Positions 24,695 through 33,510 of a stretch of DNA of 64,000 bases are shown here, piece after piece; the stretch's first letter is position 1, and the number at the start of each line of letters is the position of its first letter. The DNA is from Bacillota bacterium (lineage in GTDB: Bacteria; Bacillota; Clostridia; Lachnospirales; Lachnospiraceae). The translations under genes were made by a program, and so were the position numbers. The notes below the pieces were generated by a model. It was not told the DNA's origin. It ran no database searches and worked only from the letters and a program-made list of their open reading frames with translations. Where the stretch lies: assembly GCA_023398375.1 (NCBI GenBank), contig JAEWSH010000042.1, forward strand, positions 1 to 64,000, in the 5' to 3' direction.

Positions 24695-25888
24695 ATGAAT
24701 CAGATAAAATTAGAAGAACTGTTTCAGAAGATCGGAATTGAAAGAGCTGTTGGAACAGAAGGAAATCATAAGGTTCTAGCTATTTTGGAAAAACAATTAA
24801 GCAGTATGGATTATGAGGTATTATCAATTCCTATTACCTGTACCATATGGAATCATGATAATTCCTGTATTCAGTATGCAGGTAAAGATATTCACATTGA
24901 AGTCAGCCCTTTTTCAGAGTCATTTATAGGAGAAGGAATTGTCAGAACAGCAGGAACCATGGATGAGCTTCTAAGTTTGGATTGCCATAATAGTGTAATG
25001 GTACTTAAAGACCATTTGGTGATTAAGTCTCTTCAACCAAAGAATTATCCGTTCTATTATCCAGATGAGGATAAAGAACTGATTGAACTGCTGGAATCTA
25101 AGGAACCGGCTGCCATTATTGTTGCTTCAGGCCATCATCCGATGTGCGGTCTTGACCCATTTCCTTTATTTGAGGATGGTAATTTTCTGATTCCATCAGC
25201 ATATATAAGCAATAGAGTCTGGGAAGACATTTCTGAGGATTTATTCGACCGTCTTGTTTCAGTAAATATTTTCTCAAGAAAAGAAGTAGTAGAAAGTAAA
25301 CAGTTGGTGGCAACAAAAAAAGCAAAAGAAAATAATGGAAAAATTGTAATCTGTGCGCACATGGATTCAAAATATAATACGCCGGGTGCCCTTGATAATG
25401 GGATAGGTGTTGTAACTCTTCTCGAAATGGTTGAGTTTATTTCAACAGAAAAGTATGATATTGATATTGTTCCATTTAACGGGGAGGAATATTATGAAGC
25501 TTCAGGAGAACTGGCATATTTAGATTACCTTAGAAATAATGGAGATACTGTGAAAATGGTGATTAATATTGATTCACCATGTCATATTGGTTCGGAAATC
25601 GCAGTTTCTACGTACAATTTAGAAAAGCCAATTCAAATACAAGTAGAAAGTATTGTAGAGGAAGTCGATCGTGTTTGTTTAGGAAATGAGTGGTATTCAG
25701 GTGATCATGCTGCATTTGCATTTCAGATGATCCCATGTATCGCTATTTCATCTTCTGATTTATTTGAAGGTGCATTGGACTGTACACACTCTGTTAAGGA
25801 TGTTGCATCAACGGTCGATATCAGTCTGATAAATCCCGCCGTGCAGTTTGTTATTAAGTTAATTGCGTACATGGAGTCTATACTATAA
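24695..25888 (+). CDS. M28 family zinc aminopeptidase-like protein
   Basis: The catalytic domain (from about residue 210) has the M28 co-catalytic zinc ligands in order: His-Asp in CAHMDSKYNT, Asp in GALDNGIGVV, Glu-Glu in FNGEEYYEASG, Asp in NIDSPCHIG and His in CTHSVKD. The N-terminal ~200 residues form an additional domain, as in bacterial leucyl-aminopeptidase-like members. No signal peptide is present, so it acts in the cytoplasm, possibly on peptides or acylated amino acids. AAAGAGG lies upstream of the start. It overlaps no gene, and a lipoprotein gene begins about 70 bases downstream. Confidence 0.88.
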   Translation: MNQIKLEELFQKIGIERAVGTEGNHKVLAILEKQLSSMDYEVLSIPITCTIWNHDNSCIQYAGKDIHIEVSPFSESFIGEGIVRTAGTMDELLSLDCHNSVMVLKDHLVIKSLQPKNYPFYYPDEDKELIELLESKEPAAIIVASGHHPMCGLDPFPLFEDGNFLIPSAYISNRVWEDISEDLFDRLVSVNIFSRKEVVESKQLVATKKAKENNGKIVICAHMDSKYNTPGALDNGIGVVTLLEMVEFISTEKYDIDIVPFNGEEYYEASGELAYLDYLRNNGDTVKMVINIDSPCHIGSEIAVSTYNLEKPIQIQVESIVEEVDRVCLGNEWYSGDHAAFAFQMIPCIAISSSDLFEGALDCTHSVKDVASTVDISLINPAVQFVIKLIAYMESIL

Positions 25889-25961
25889 GAACTATTATTA
25901 TGATGAAACAGATCTGTTTACTGTTTGGATCAAAAAAACAATAAGTGGGAGATCGATCAAT

Positions 25962-26816
25962 ATGAGGATTAAAACATTAAAAAAAATGATGCATAAGTAT
26001 GGAATTCTGTTTTTGTTACTATTTCTATTTGGTAATTTAACAGCATGTGGATCAAAGAATATATTGTATGATAAAAATCCGGATGATTCACAAGAAGAAA
26101 CACAAGAAAACATAATGGGAAGTACCAATGAGGATGTAACTGTAAAAGAGGATACAGAAGCAGATGTAGATAGAGAAGCTAGGAAGGAATCTTATACATC
26201 CATTCTGGAAGGTATCTATTATAATCATACGTTCCCGGATGGTCAGCCTTGCGATTCGGATGATAAGGATGCGATTGCCCTAAATCAATTTTCAATATTT
26301 GATATAGACAGGGACGGCAAAGAGGAATTAATTATTACGTATACAAATGCCTGCATGGCGGGTATGGTAGAATTGATCTATGATTTTGATAACAATACCA
26401 AAATTGCGAACGAAGAGTTTCGGGAGTTTCCGGCTCTTACCTATTATGATAATGGTATTATTGAGGCAGAGTGGTCACATAATCAAGGGCTGGCAGGAGA
26501 TTTCTGGCCCTATACCTTATATCAGTATGACAGTCAAACAGATCAATACGTCAATGTCGGAATGGTTGATGCATGGGATAGGTCGTTATCTGAGACTGAT
26601 TATAATGGTGATCCATTCCCAGAAGAAAGTGATACGGATGGGGATGGAATCGTGTATTATATCATGCAGGATGGAGAGTATAAGCTGGAACACCCGGTAG
26701 ATTGGGCAGAATATGAGAAATGGCGTGATTCTTATATGGGCAATGGAAAAGAGGTTCTTGTCCCATTTGTGTATTTAACAGAAGAAAATATAAAGGCATT
26801 CAATAACGGTATGTAA
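25962..26816 (+). CDS. Lipoprotein with acidic Asp-rich (EF-hand/VCBS-like) repeats
   Basis: The signal peptide ends in the lipobox LTAC with Cys 29. An acidic spacer leads to a domain with FDIDRDGKEELIITY (about residue 110), typical of VCBS/FG-GAP-like calcium-binding loops, and DTDGDGIVYYI near residue 230. Such lipoproteins of clostridia lack an assigned activity. I chose ATG 25962, preceded by GGGAG; the open frame extends further upstream into the end of the peptidase gene without a ribosome site. It precedes the GH3 gene by 50 bases and may share its transcript. Confidence 0.75.
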   Translation: MRIKTLKKMMHKYGILFLLLFLFGNLTACGSKNILYDKNPDDSQEETQENIMGSTNEDVTVKEDTEADVDREARKESYTSILEGIYYNHTFPDGQPCDSDDKDAIALNQFSIFDIDRDGKEELIITYTNACMAGMVELIYDFDNNTKIANEEFREFPALTYYDNGIIEAEWSHNQGLAGDFWPYTLYQYDSQTDQYVNVGMVDAWDRSLSETDYNGDPFPEESDTDGDGIVYYIMQDGEYKLEHPVDWAEYEKWRDSYMGNGKEVLVPFVYLTEENIKAFNNGM

Positions 26817-26868
26817 TGGGTTAGTAAATTCTATTTTCTGAATATTTCATTGTGAGGGGGAACTAGTT

Positions 26869-28725
26869 ATGAAACGAAGATTAATAGGGATACTTCTAAC
26901 ATTTATCATGATTCTATCTGCCTGCAGCGGGAGACAGCCTGAAAGCATGGATAAAACAAATGATGAAACAACTGCAGCAGCTAATAAGATAAGCAGTACT
27001 TCGGTGGAGGATATTTTTGCAAGATTGACCTTGGATCAAAAAGCTGCTCAGATGGTGCAGGGAGCAGTGTTTAGCGTATCGGATATTATTATGAAAAAGA
27101 ATTGCTATGGCAGTATCCTTTCTACCTATGGTGAAAATTCCCTGAATGCGTCGGAATGGAAGAAGCTGATCCTTCAATATCAGGAAGATGCCATGAGTTC
27201 AGAGGCTGGTATTCCTTATATATATGGAAATGATGCGGTTCACGGGGTCAATACCTGTGAAGGCACGGTCATATTTCCACATAATATAGGAATCGGTGCT
27301 GCTAATAACAAGGAGTTGACCTATCAGATGGGGCTGGCTGTAGCAAATGAAGCAAAGTTAACAGGCATGCTTTGGAGTTTTTCTCCGTGCTTAGCTGCAG
27401 CTCAGGATCCCAGATGGGGACGTACCTATGAAAGTTATTCTTCGGAAACAGATATCGCAACAGAGCTCGGTACCTCGTTCGCGAAAGGGTTGATCGATGG
27501 CGGCCTCCTTCCATGTGCAAAACATTTCTTTGCAGATGGTAATGTTCTGTATGGAACAGGTGAATCACTGGATGGAGAAAACAGGTTGATTGACCGTGGT
27601 GATGCTCAGCTGTCAGATGCAGAAATCCAGGATTTATTAAAGGTCTACAAAGCCATGATGGATGCTGGAGTTAAGACTATCATGATCAGCCACAGCAGTG
27701 TAAACGGCATTAAGATGCATGCAAATGAGAAATATATATCAATGCTAAAAAATGATATGGGATTTCAGGGCTTTGTCGTAAGTGATTGGAACTCCATTCA
27801 TAATATACCGGGTGACAACTTAAAGGACCAGACGATTACTGCGATCAACGCCGGTATAGATATGCTGATGGAGGACACCCAATATGAGGAATGCCGGAAA
27901 TATATCGTTGAAGGAGTAAAAGAAGGAAAAATTTCCATGGATCGCGTAAATGATGCAGTAAGACGAATCCTTACGGTAAAGAAAGAGATGGGAATTCTGG
28001 ATGACCCAATGATGGAGAAGGTAACATCTGAGGAGAATAGTCCAGGTTCACAGGAATACAGGAATCTGGCAAAAACGTTGGTAGAAGAAAGTCTTGTACT
28101 GCTAAAGAATGATAACTCGATACTGCCGGTTAAGAAAGGAACCAAGATATTCGTGACAGGACCTGCCGCAAATGATGTCGGAGTGCAGTGTGGCGGATGG
28201 ACGATTACCTGGCTTGGCAGTTCGGATGCAGATAACGCCGGTCATAAGTGGATACGGGAAGGAAAAACGATACTTGACGGTCTGCATGAACTTGCAGATG
28301 AATATGATCTGACGGTTATCACTGACCCGGAGAAAGCAGAGGAGGCCAATGTGACATTATTGTGTCTGGGAGAAAAGACATATGCCGAATGGAAAGGTGA
28401 CAGTGCAGAAATCAGTATTACCGGAGAGCTTGGTCTCGATGACAATGCCAAAGCGATCGACCTTGCCAAAAGCTTTGGGCATCCGACCATAGCCTGTATT
28501 GTAGCAGGAAGAAATGTGATCATCAGTGATTATATGAAGCAGTGGGACGGCATCGTAATGTGCTACCTGCCTGGAAGTGAAGGGGACGGTGTAGCAAATG
28601 TGCTTGTAGGAAAGAGCAGGTTTAAAGGAACCCTGCCGATGCCATACTACTCAAAGGTTGAAGATATCAGGACGGATCATGTCATGTTTCCGGTGGGATA
28701 CGGATTAAATTATCAAATCAGATAA
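26869..28725 (+). CDS. Glycoside hydrolase family 3 beta-glucosidase/exoglucanase (lipoprotein)
   Basis: The 618-residue enzyme has a lipobox LSAC (Cys 19) and then both GH3 domains. The nucleophile is Asp 306 in GFVVSDWNSIHN and the acid/base Glu is about residue 502 in CLGEKTYAEWKGD. KHFFADG and DPRWGRTYESYS mark the N-terminal barrel. This order resembles barley-type ExoI and bacterial beta-1,4/1,3-glucosidases rather than NagZ. It should hydrolyse gluco-oligosaccharides outside the membrane. GTGAGGGGG precedes the start. A HAD gene converges from 23 bases downstream. Confidence 0.94.
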   Translation: MKRRLIGILLTFIMILSACSGRQPESMDKTNDETTAAANKISSTSVEDIFARLTLDQKAAQMVQGAVFSVSDIIMKKNCYGSILSTYGENSLNASEWKKLILQYQEDAMSSEAGIPYIYGNDAVHGVNTCEGTVIFPHNIGIGAANNKELTYQMGLAVANEAKLTGMLWSFSPCLAAAQDPRWGRTYESYSSETDIATELGTSFAKGLIDGGLLPCAKHFFADGNVLYGTGESLDGENRLIDRGDAQLSDAEIQDLLKVYKAMMDAGVKTIMISHSSVNGIKMHANEKYISMLKNDMGFQGFVVSDWNSIHNIPGDNLKDQTITAINAGIDMLMEDTQYEECRKYIVEGVKEGKISMDRVNDAVRRILTVKKEMGILDDPMMEKVTSEENSPGSQEYRNLAKTLVEESLVLLKNDNSILPVKKGTKIFVTGPAANDVGVQCGGWTITWLGSSDADNAGHKWIREGKTILDGLHELADEYDLTVITDPEKAEEANVTLLCLGEKTYAEWKGDSAEISITGELGLDDNAKAIDLAKSFGHPTIACIVAGRNVIISDYMKQWDGIVMCYLPGSEGDGVANVLVGKSRFKGTLPMPYYSKVEDIRTDHVMFPVGYGLNYQIR

Positions 28726-28747
28726 ATTAAGGTTCATTTTTACCTTC

Positions 28748-29473
28748 TCAAATTTTATTTTTAACTTCCTGGAACATAATATCAGTATCATTTTTCTGTG
28801 AGCATTCCTCTCTTAAGAGGTGAATGACACCTGAAAAATCGATGATAACGTGCTTAACTCCGGGAAGCTTTTCCAAGATCTCTGCATTTTCTGTACTGGC
28901 GACTGCTATAATAGCACCTGCACCGGCCTCGTATGCAGATTGGATTCCTGAAATAGAATCTTCAAATATGATACAATCTGCGGGAGCTATTCTAATTTTC
29001 TGCATTGCTTTCCTATATACGGTTGGATCTGGCTTTCCGGGTAAAGCGCTATCATCATACACAATGTCATCCCAACGAAACCACCTGTCAAGATGAAGAT
29101 ATTTATAATACATAGTAAGATTTTCTTTCCCAGCCATTGTTGCAATTGTCATAGGTATATTACAGGAAGTCAGAAGATCAAGTAAGTCGGGCAGACCCTT
29201 CGCAAGACGAAAACCCTCCTTATCTTCAAGGCACAACTTACGATAGATGCGTTCCTTTCCTTCGCTCAGCCTATATAATTCTTCTGGAGTCATGCTGCGA
29301 CCTGTAAAATGTTCCAATACAAACAGATTATTACGTCCATAGACGTATGCACTCATTTCCTCATCGGAAATGGTGTGTCCGATTAACTCTTTCAGGAACT
29401 TCCGCCAGGCAATATCATGCTTTGGCGAATCGAACAGCATGGTGCCATTAAAATCAAAAATAACCGCTTTCAT
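28748..29473 (-). CDS. HAD-IA family hydrolase with a D-x-N active-site motif
   Basis: The first motif is FDFNGTMLFD. The first Asp is the usual nucleophile, but the second acid of D-x-D-G-T is Asn, so ordinary phosphatase chemistry may be reduced. The rest is a normal HAD-IA with a helical cap like beta-phosphoglucomutase: motif II TIATMAG, motif III GKPDPTVYRKAM and motif IV DCIIFEDSISGIQSAYEAGA. This D-x-N variant exists in other clostridial proteins by memory. The start at 29473 has AAGGAG. Confidence 0.85.
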   Translation of the reverse strand: MKAVIFDFNGTMLFDSPKHDIAWRKFLKELIGHTISDEEMSAYVYGRNNLFVLEHFTGRSMTPEELYRLSEGKERIYRKLCLEDKEGFRLAKGLPDLLDLLTSCNIPMTIATMAGKENLTMYYKYLHLDRWFRWDDIVYDDSALPGKPDPTVYRKAMQKIRIAPADCIIFEDSISGIQSAYEAGAGAIIAVASTENAEILEKLPGVKHVIIDFSGVIHLLREECSQKNDTDIMFQEVKNKI

Positions 29474-29602
29474 TCATATTCTCCTTTTTTATCTGAGTTT
29501 AAATTTATTTTATTCTAATTACAGATTATCATTCCAAATTAATTGCAACAATAAGGATAATGACGTAAAATATAAGATAAGTGACAAAATGAGGAAAATT
29601 AT

Positions 29603-30517
29603 ATGGTATCAGAGACTACATATTATAACATTGATTCCAATCACCAAGAGATTCATAGTCGAGGAAGTGCTGGATTTCCCTGCGGTGGCTATCGAAATTA
29701 TATATCCTTTGATTCCAGTAAAGAAGTGCCGTGGCACTGGCATGAAGAACTGGAACTTATTTATGTAGTAGAAGGAAGTCTTAAAGTACGATTGCCAGGT
29801 ATGCATATTGTTATTAAGCAAGGTGAAGGTGTTTTTATCAACAAAAATGTATTACACGCTGCAAATTCAAACCAGAAACAGGAATGTCTGATTCACTCAC
29901 TGGTTTTTTATGACAGTATAATTGCCGGCGATAAAAACAGTGTCTTTGCGGCTGCCTATGTGCAGCCCATACTTAATTGTCCGGCCTTAAAATACCGTTC
30001 TTTTTCTTCTGATTCGGCATGGGAGCAAGAAGCTGCTTCCTGTATCGAAAGAGCTTTTCATAAGCTGACATTGGGAGAACCGGGATATGAATTGCTGATA
30101 CGAAATGATCTTTCCTTACTGTGGAGCATTCTCTTTCAGAATTCGTCTGATCAACTATCTTCTGATAAGTGTGAAAATGAAGTAGATAACTTTCGTATCA
30201 GAACAATGATCGCCTTCTTGGAAGAACATTTTAATGAAACGATAGAACTTACGCAGATAGCAGCTTCTGCGAATATCGGAAAACGAGAATGTATCCGCTG
30301 TTTTCACAGAATGATGGGACTTTCTCCAATTCAGTATCTGATCAAATACAGAATTATTGAATCACTTCATTATTTAAGAGATACCGAAATGTCTGTTTCA
30401 GAGATAGCTTTATGCTGTGGATTTGAAAGTCCCAGCTATTTTACACATATATTTAAGCGGTATCAAAAATGTACACCACGACAGTTTAGAGTTTTAAATA
30501 AATCATTATTACCATGA
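29603..30517 (+). CDS. AraC family regulator with N-terminal cupin domain
   Basis: Residues about 35-110 form an AraC cupin (PWHWHEELELIYVVEGSLKV, GEGVFINKNVLHAA), binding a sugar or other small effector. The C-terminal 100 residues hold the double HTH (IELTQIAASANIGKRECIRC, VSEIALCCGFESPSYFTHIF). It precedes the C45-type gene by 30 bases on the same strand, suggesting an operon, and also lies near the GH3 gene. ATG 29603 has GAGGAAAATT upstream. Confidence 0.9.
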   Translation: MVSETTYYNIDSNHQEIHSRGSAGFPCGGYRNYISFDSSKEVPWHWHEELELIYVVEGSLKVRLPGMHIVIKQGEGVFINKNVLHAANSNQKQECLIHSLVFYDSIIAGDKNSVFAAAYVQPILNCPALKYRSFSSDSAWEQEAASCIERAFHKLTLGEPGYELLIRNDLSLLWSILFQNSSDQLSSDKCENEVDNFRIRTMIAFLEEHFNETIELTQIAASANIGKRECIRCFHRMMGLSPIQYLIKYRIIESLHYLRDTEMSVSEIALCCGFESPSYFTHIFKRYQKCTPRQFRVLNKSLLP

Positions 30518-30547
30518 GACTTTATTGAGCGGAAGGGGAGGGACTTT

Positions 30548-32251
30548 ATGGATTTGAAATCTTTGGATAAGCAAATAAAATATAAGAATATTCACTTTGA
30601 AATCAATAGGGATGGGGATAAGTTTACATTTAGAAAAGGGTATGTTTATAGAAGAAATAAGGTACCTATTCAGGTTCGTTTGGAAGGAACTCATTACGAA
30701 ATAGGATTACAGTATGGTGTGCTTCTGAAAAATGAAATCAGGAGTATGACGAATTGTCTATGCAAAGTGATTGCTTATTATGCAAGTGAGATAAAAATCC
30801 CGAGAAATTTGGTAGATAGTTACTTTAGATATAAAATCAGGAAATTGTCAAAAAACCTTCCGGAAAGATTCCTACAAGAAATAGAAGGTATCTCTGATGG
30901 TTCTGGTATTGACATAAGAAAAATATATGCAATAAGTTTATTTGATGATTTACTTCATGTAATGGGATGTTCATCCATTCTCGCAATATCTGGAGACAGG
31001 AATATGATCCATGGTTGGAATGAGGATCTCTATTTTGGGATGGAAACAGGTATGAAACAGGTCATTATCAAGTGCTGTCCAAAAGGGTATAACAGTTTTG
31101 TATACGTAGCGTTTCCAGGTTTTATAGGAGTATCGGGCGGCTATAATGATAAAGGTCTGGGATATTCCCATCATTCAAGATTCGCAAATAGTGTCGACTA
31201 CAAAGGCTATCCTCAGAACTGTATATCACGAATGGCATTAGAAGAATGCGGATCATTAAAGGAAGTCATAGACTTTTACAAAGGTAAGGCTGTTGTTGTG
31301 GCTGATGCACATACATGGAGTGACAGAAGTAACTTAACAGGATGTATTATTGAAACAGCACCTAATGCGAAAGAACCTGTAAAAGTAACAGAGATGAGTG
31401 GGAAAGTCTTATGGCATATTAATAAATATATGGATCCTGATTACATAAAGAACAACGAAAACAAGTTTACAGGCGATGTTAGTTTTAATAATTCCAGGCA
31501 GGAAGTGTTCCATTATTGTATCGGCGGAAATAGGCCGTTTACATTGGATGATATCATATCTTTATTAAGAACTGAAAAAGGTCCAAATGGAGAAAATTAT
31601 AATTTAAGTGACGTCACAAGGGGTATTTGTAATATGGATACACAGCAAATGATTCTGTTTGATCCGAAAGGAGAAGGGATCTATCTGGCTAGAAATCATT
31701 ATCTTGCAAGTAAAAGTACCGTTTATTTTATCCCCGGGAATTTCGGACTTCCGCCATATGTATATAAGGAAAGAGAAGAAAATGAATCTGTGGTTGAAGA
31801 TATTGCAATAATTAAAGAATCGGTACTGACAAAAAGTGAGTATATAAAAAGACTGAAGGAGCTGACTGAAAAATATCCTGACCAGGGATGTATCAATTTT
31901 ATGATAGGGCAGGCATCATTCAACACAGGAGATTTGGATGGCTGGGCAGTTTATACTGACAAAGCTTATCAATTACCTTCTTCTTGTGATATACAGGAGG
32001 TTACATTAGAAAAGGCAAAAGTAGAGTTTTATAAAAAGAACAGGGAAGAAGCAGCAAAGATTCTATCAGACATAAGCTATGACTGCTTAAGATCATTTAG
32101 ATCCAGAGCAGAGTTCCTTTATCTATATAAGATATATTACGAATCAATCAATAATAAAACCGCTGCAAAAGAATACAGTACTACTTTTGAGAAACTAGTA
32201 CTCGATACGAAATCGCGAAAAAAGATAAAAAGCGGTCTCAAAATAATTTAG
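30548..32251 (+). CDS. C45-type (Ntn hydrolase) acyltransferase/peptidase, extended
   Basis: The conserved nucleophile is Cys 141 in the segment MGCSSILAISG, followed by GDRNMIHGWNEDLYFG; this is the acyl-CoA:6-aminopenicillanate acyltransferase (C45) signature, where autocleavage before Cys yields the active enzyme. Family members are 330-400 residues; here the chain is 567, with a C-terminal ~130-residue helical region (EEAAKILSDISYDCLRSFRS) that looks TPR-like. It is cytoplasmic, with no signal. The acylated amino acid or peptide substrate is unknown. GGAAGGGGAGGG is a strong ribosome site. Confidence 0.85.
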   Translation: MDLKSLDKQIKYKNIHFEINRDGDKFTFRKGYVYRRNKVPIQVRLEGTHYEIGLQYGVLLKNEIRSMTNCLCKVIAYYASEIKIPRNLVDSYFRYKIRKLSKNLPERFLQEIEGISDGSGIDIRKIYAISLFDDLLHVMGCSSILAISGDRNMIHGWNEDLYFGMETGMKQVIIKCCPKGYNSFVYVAFPGFIGVSGGYNDKGLGYSHHSRFANSVDYKGYPQNCISRMALEECGSLKEVIDFYKGKAVVVADAHTWSDRSNLTGCIIETAPNAKEPVKVTEMSGKVLWHINKYMDPDYIKNNENKFTGDVSFNNSRQEVFHYCIGGNRPFTLDDIISLLRTEKGPNGENYNLSDVTRGICNMDTQQMILFDPKGEGIYLARNHYLASKSTVYFIPGNFGLPPYVYKEREENESVVEDIAIIKESVLTKSEYIKRLKELTEKYPDQGCINFMIGQASFNTGDLDGWAVYTDKAYQLPSSCDIQEVTLEKAKVEFYKKNREEAAKILSDISYDCLRSFRSRAEFLYLYKIYYESINNKTAAKEYSTTFEKLVLDTKSRKKIKSGLKII

Positions 32252-32307
32252 GGAGGCAGAAATGATTCTTTGTATTATTTTACTCCATGCAAGGTCTGAT
32301 AGGACAA

Positions 32308-32356
32308 CATGCCAAAACAAGGGCCGGAGATTCTCTCCGGCCCTTGTTTTGGCATG
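32308..32356. repeat. Perfect 23-bp inverted repeat with 3-base loop
   Basis: Arms at 32308-32330 and 32334-32356 are exactly complementary around TTC. The stem includes GGGCCGGAG. Neither side has a T-run, so it is not a classical terminator. It lies in the gap after the C45 gene. Confidence 0.75.
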
Positions 32357-32448
32357 CTGGATATGAAATCTGGCAACTTAGACCAAGTAATATTGTGTCT
32401 TACATGCAAATTTGATATATTTGGAATTGAAAAGGGGGGGACACATTT

Positions 32449-32889
32449 TTGAAGATAACAATTCAAACTAATGAGACGGTGAAAGATACAGAAATTAATA
32501 TTAGATGTAATACGATAACGCCTGAAATTGAGAAAATTGTATCAAAATTAAGGGTACTGGATAAACAGTTGGTTGCAGTGAAGGGAAATGAAACTTTTTT
32601 TCTTGATATTTTAGAACTGCTTTATATTGATACCGTTGATAAAAGAACCTTTGTTTACACTGCAAAGGATGTATATGAGACGGAGATGAAACTTTACGAA
32701 TTAGAAGAACAGTTTGAACAGTTTGGATTTTTCAGGGCAGGAAAGTCATGTATCGTGAATTTAAAATATATCAGGTCACTGAAAGCTGAATTTGATAGGA
32801 GGATTAAAGTAACAATGGAAAATGGAGAACAATTAATGATATCAAGGCAGTATGCAGATGAATTTAAAAAAAGACTGGGGGTAAAGTGA
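32449..32889 (+). CDS. LytTR-domain DNA-binding protein
   Basis: The 146-residue protein has a C-terminal LytTR domain (about 45-145; FLDILELLYIDTVDKRTFVY, FFRAGKSCIVNLKYIRSL, ENGEQLMISRQYADEFKKRL). No receiver domain is present. It starts at TTG 32449 after a long GGGGGGG ribosome site. One base after its stop begins a DUF3021 membrane protein, the standard LytTR-DUF3021 pair, in which the membrane partner controls the regulator. No target gene is next to them here, unlike most such pairs. Confidence 0.92.
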   Translation: MKITIQTNETVKDTEINIRCNTITPEIEKIVSKLRVLDKQLVAVKGNETFFLDILELLYIDTVDKRTFVYTAKDVYETEMKLYELEEQFEQFGFFRAGKSCIVNLKYIRSLKAEFDRRIKVTMENGEQLMISRQYADEFKKRLGVK

Positions 32890-33360
32890 ATGTTAAATAA
32901 GAAAACAATTTATGATTTTTTAGGGCAGGGGTTTTGCCTGTTTGGTGTTACTGTTACAATGTTAAACGTGTTATGTGTACTAGTTGGAGAAAGTGCAAAA
33001 GAAATTTCCAGAATGTTTGTACTGGGAAGTTCAGGGCTTTCTGTGGAGACAATGTTACAATTGCTGATTGTTTCGCTGCTAATAACTGTAACAAGATTTT
33101 TTTATTTTAATGATATAATTGTAAAAAAAATTTCCATAGCAGCTCGTACAGCTTTGATGCTGCTCACAATCTTAGTAATGATTGCAATAGTTATCTATCT
33201 TTGCGGATGGTTTCCAATAAGGATGTGGCAGCCTTGGCTGATGTTTTTGGCAGGCTTTGCAATCTGCTCTCTAATAGGTATAGGAATTACGTATTTGAAA
33301 GAAGAATTAGATAATAAAAATATGCAAGAAGCCTTAAAGAAACTTAAGGAAGGTGAATAG
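32890..33360 (+). CDS. DUF3021 family membrane protein, partner of LytTR
   Basis: The 156-residue protein has four hydrophobic segments and ends in a charged helix (LKEELDNKNMQEALKKLKEG), as expected for DUF3021. It immediately follows the LytTR gene, so the two are cotranslated. In related pairs the membrane protein inhibits the LytTR activator until a signal appears. Confidence 0.9.
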   Translation: MLNKKTIYDFLGQGFCLFGVTVTMLNVLCVLVGESAKEISRMFVLGSSGLSVETMLQLLIVSLLITVTRFFYFNDIIVKKISIAARTALMLLTILVMIAIVIYLCGWFPIRMWQPWLMFLAGFAICSLIGIGITYLKEELDNKNMQEALKKLKEGE

Positions 33361-33393
33361 ATTCTTTATAAGCTACCATATCATCAAGGAATG

Positions 33394-33434
33394 GTGAGGG
33401 GTAAGAGCCGGTACTTTCGGCTCTTACCCTTCAC
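33394..33434 (+). terminator. Rho-independent terminator
   Basis: A 17-bp stem (33394-33410 / 33418-33434, one mismatch) with a 7-base loop is followed by TATTTTT. It ends the LytTR-DUF3021 operon. Confidence 0.9.
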
Positions 33435-33510
33435 TATTTTTACAGTTAAGATTACTGTGCTAAGAAGTATCATATCTGTTATACTGGCTTAAGAAGCAGG
33501 AGGGGATCAT

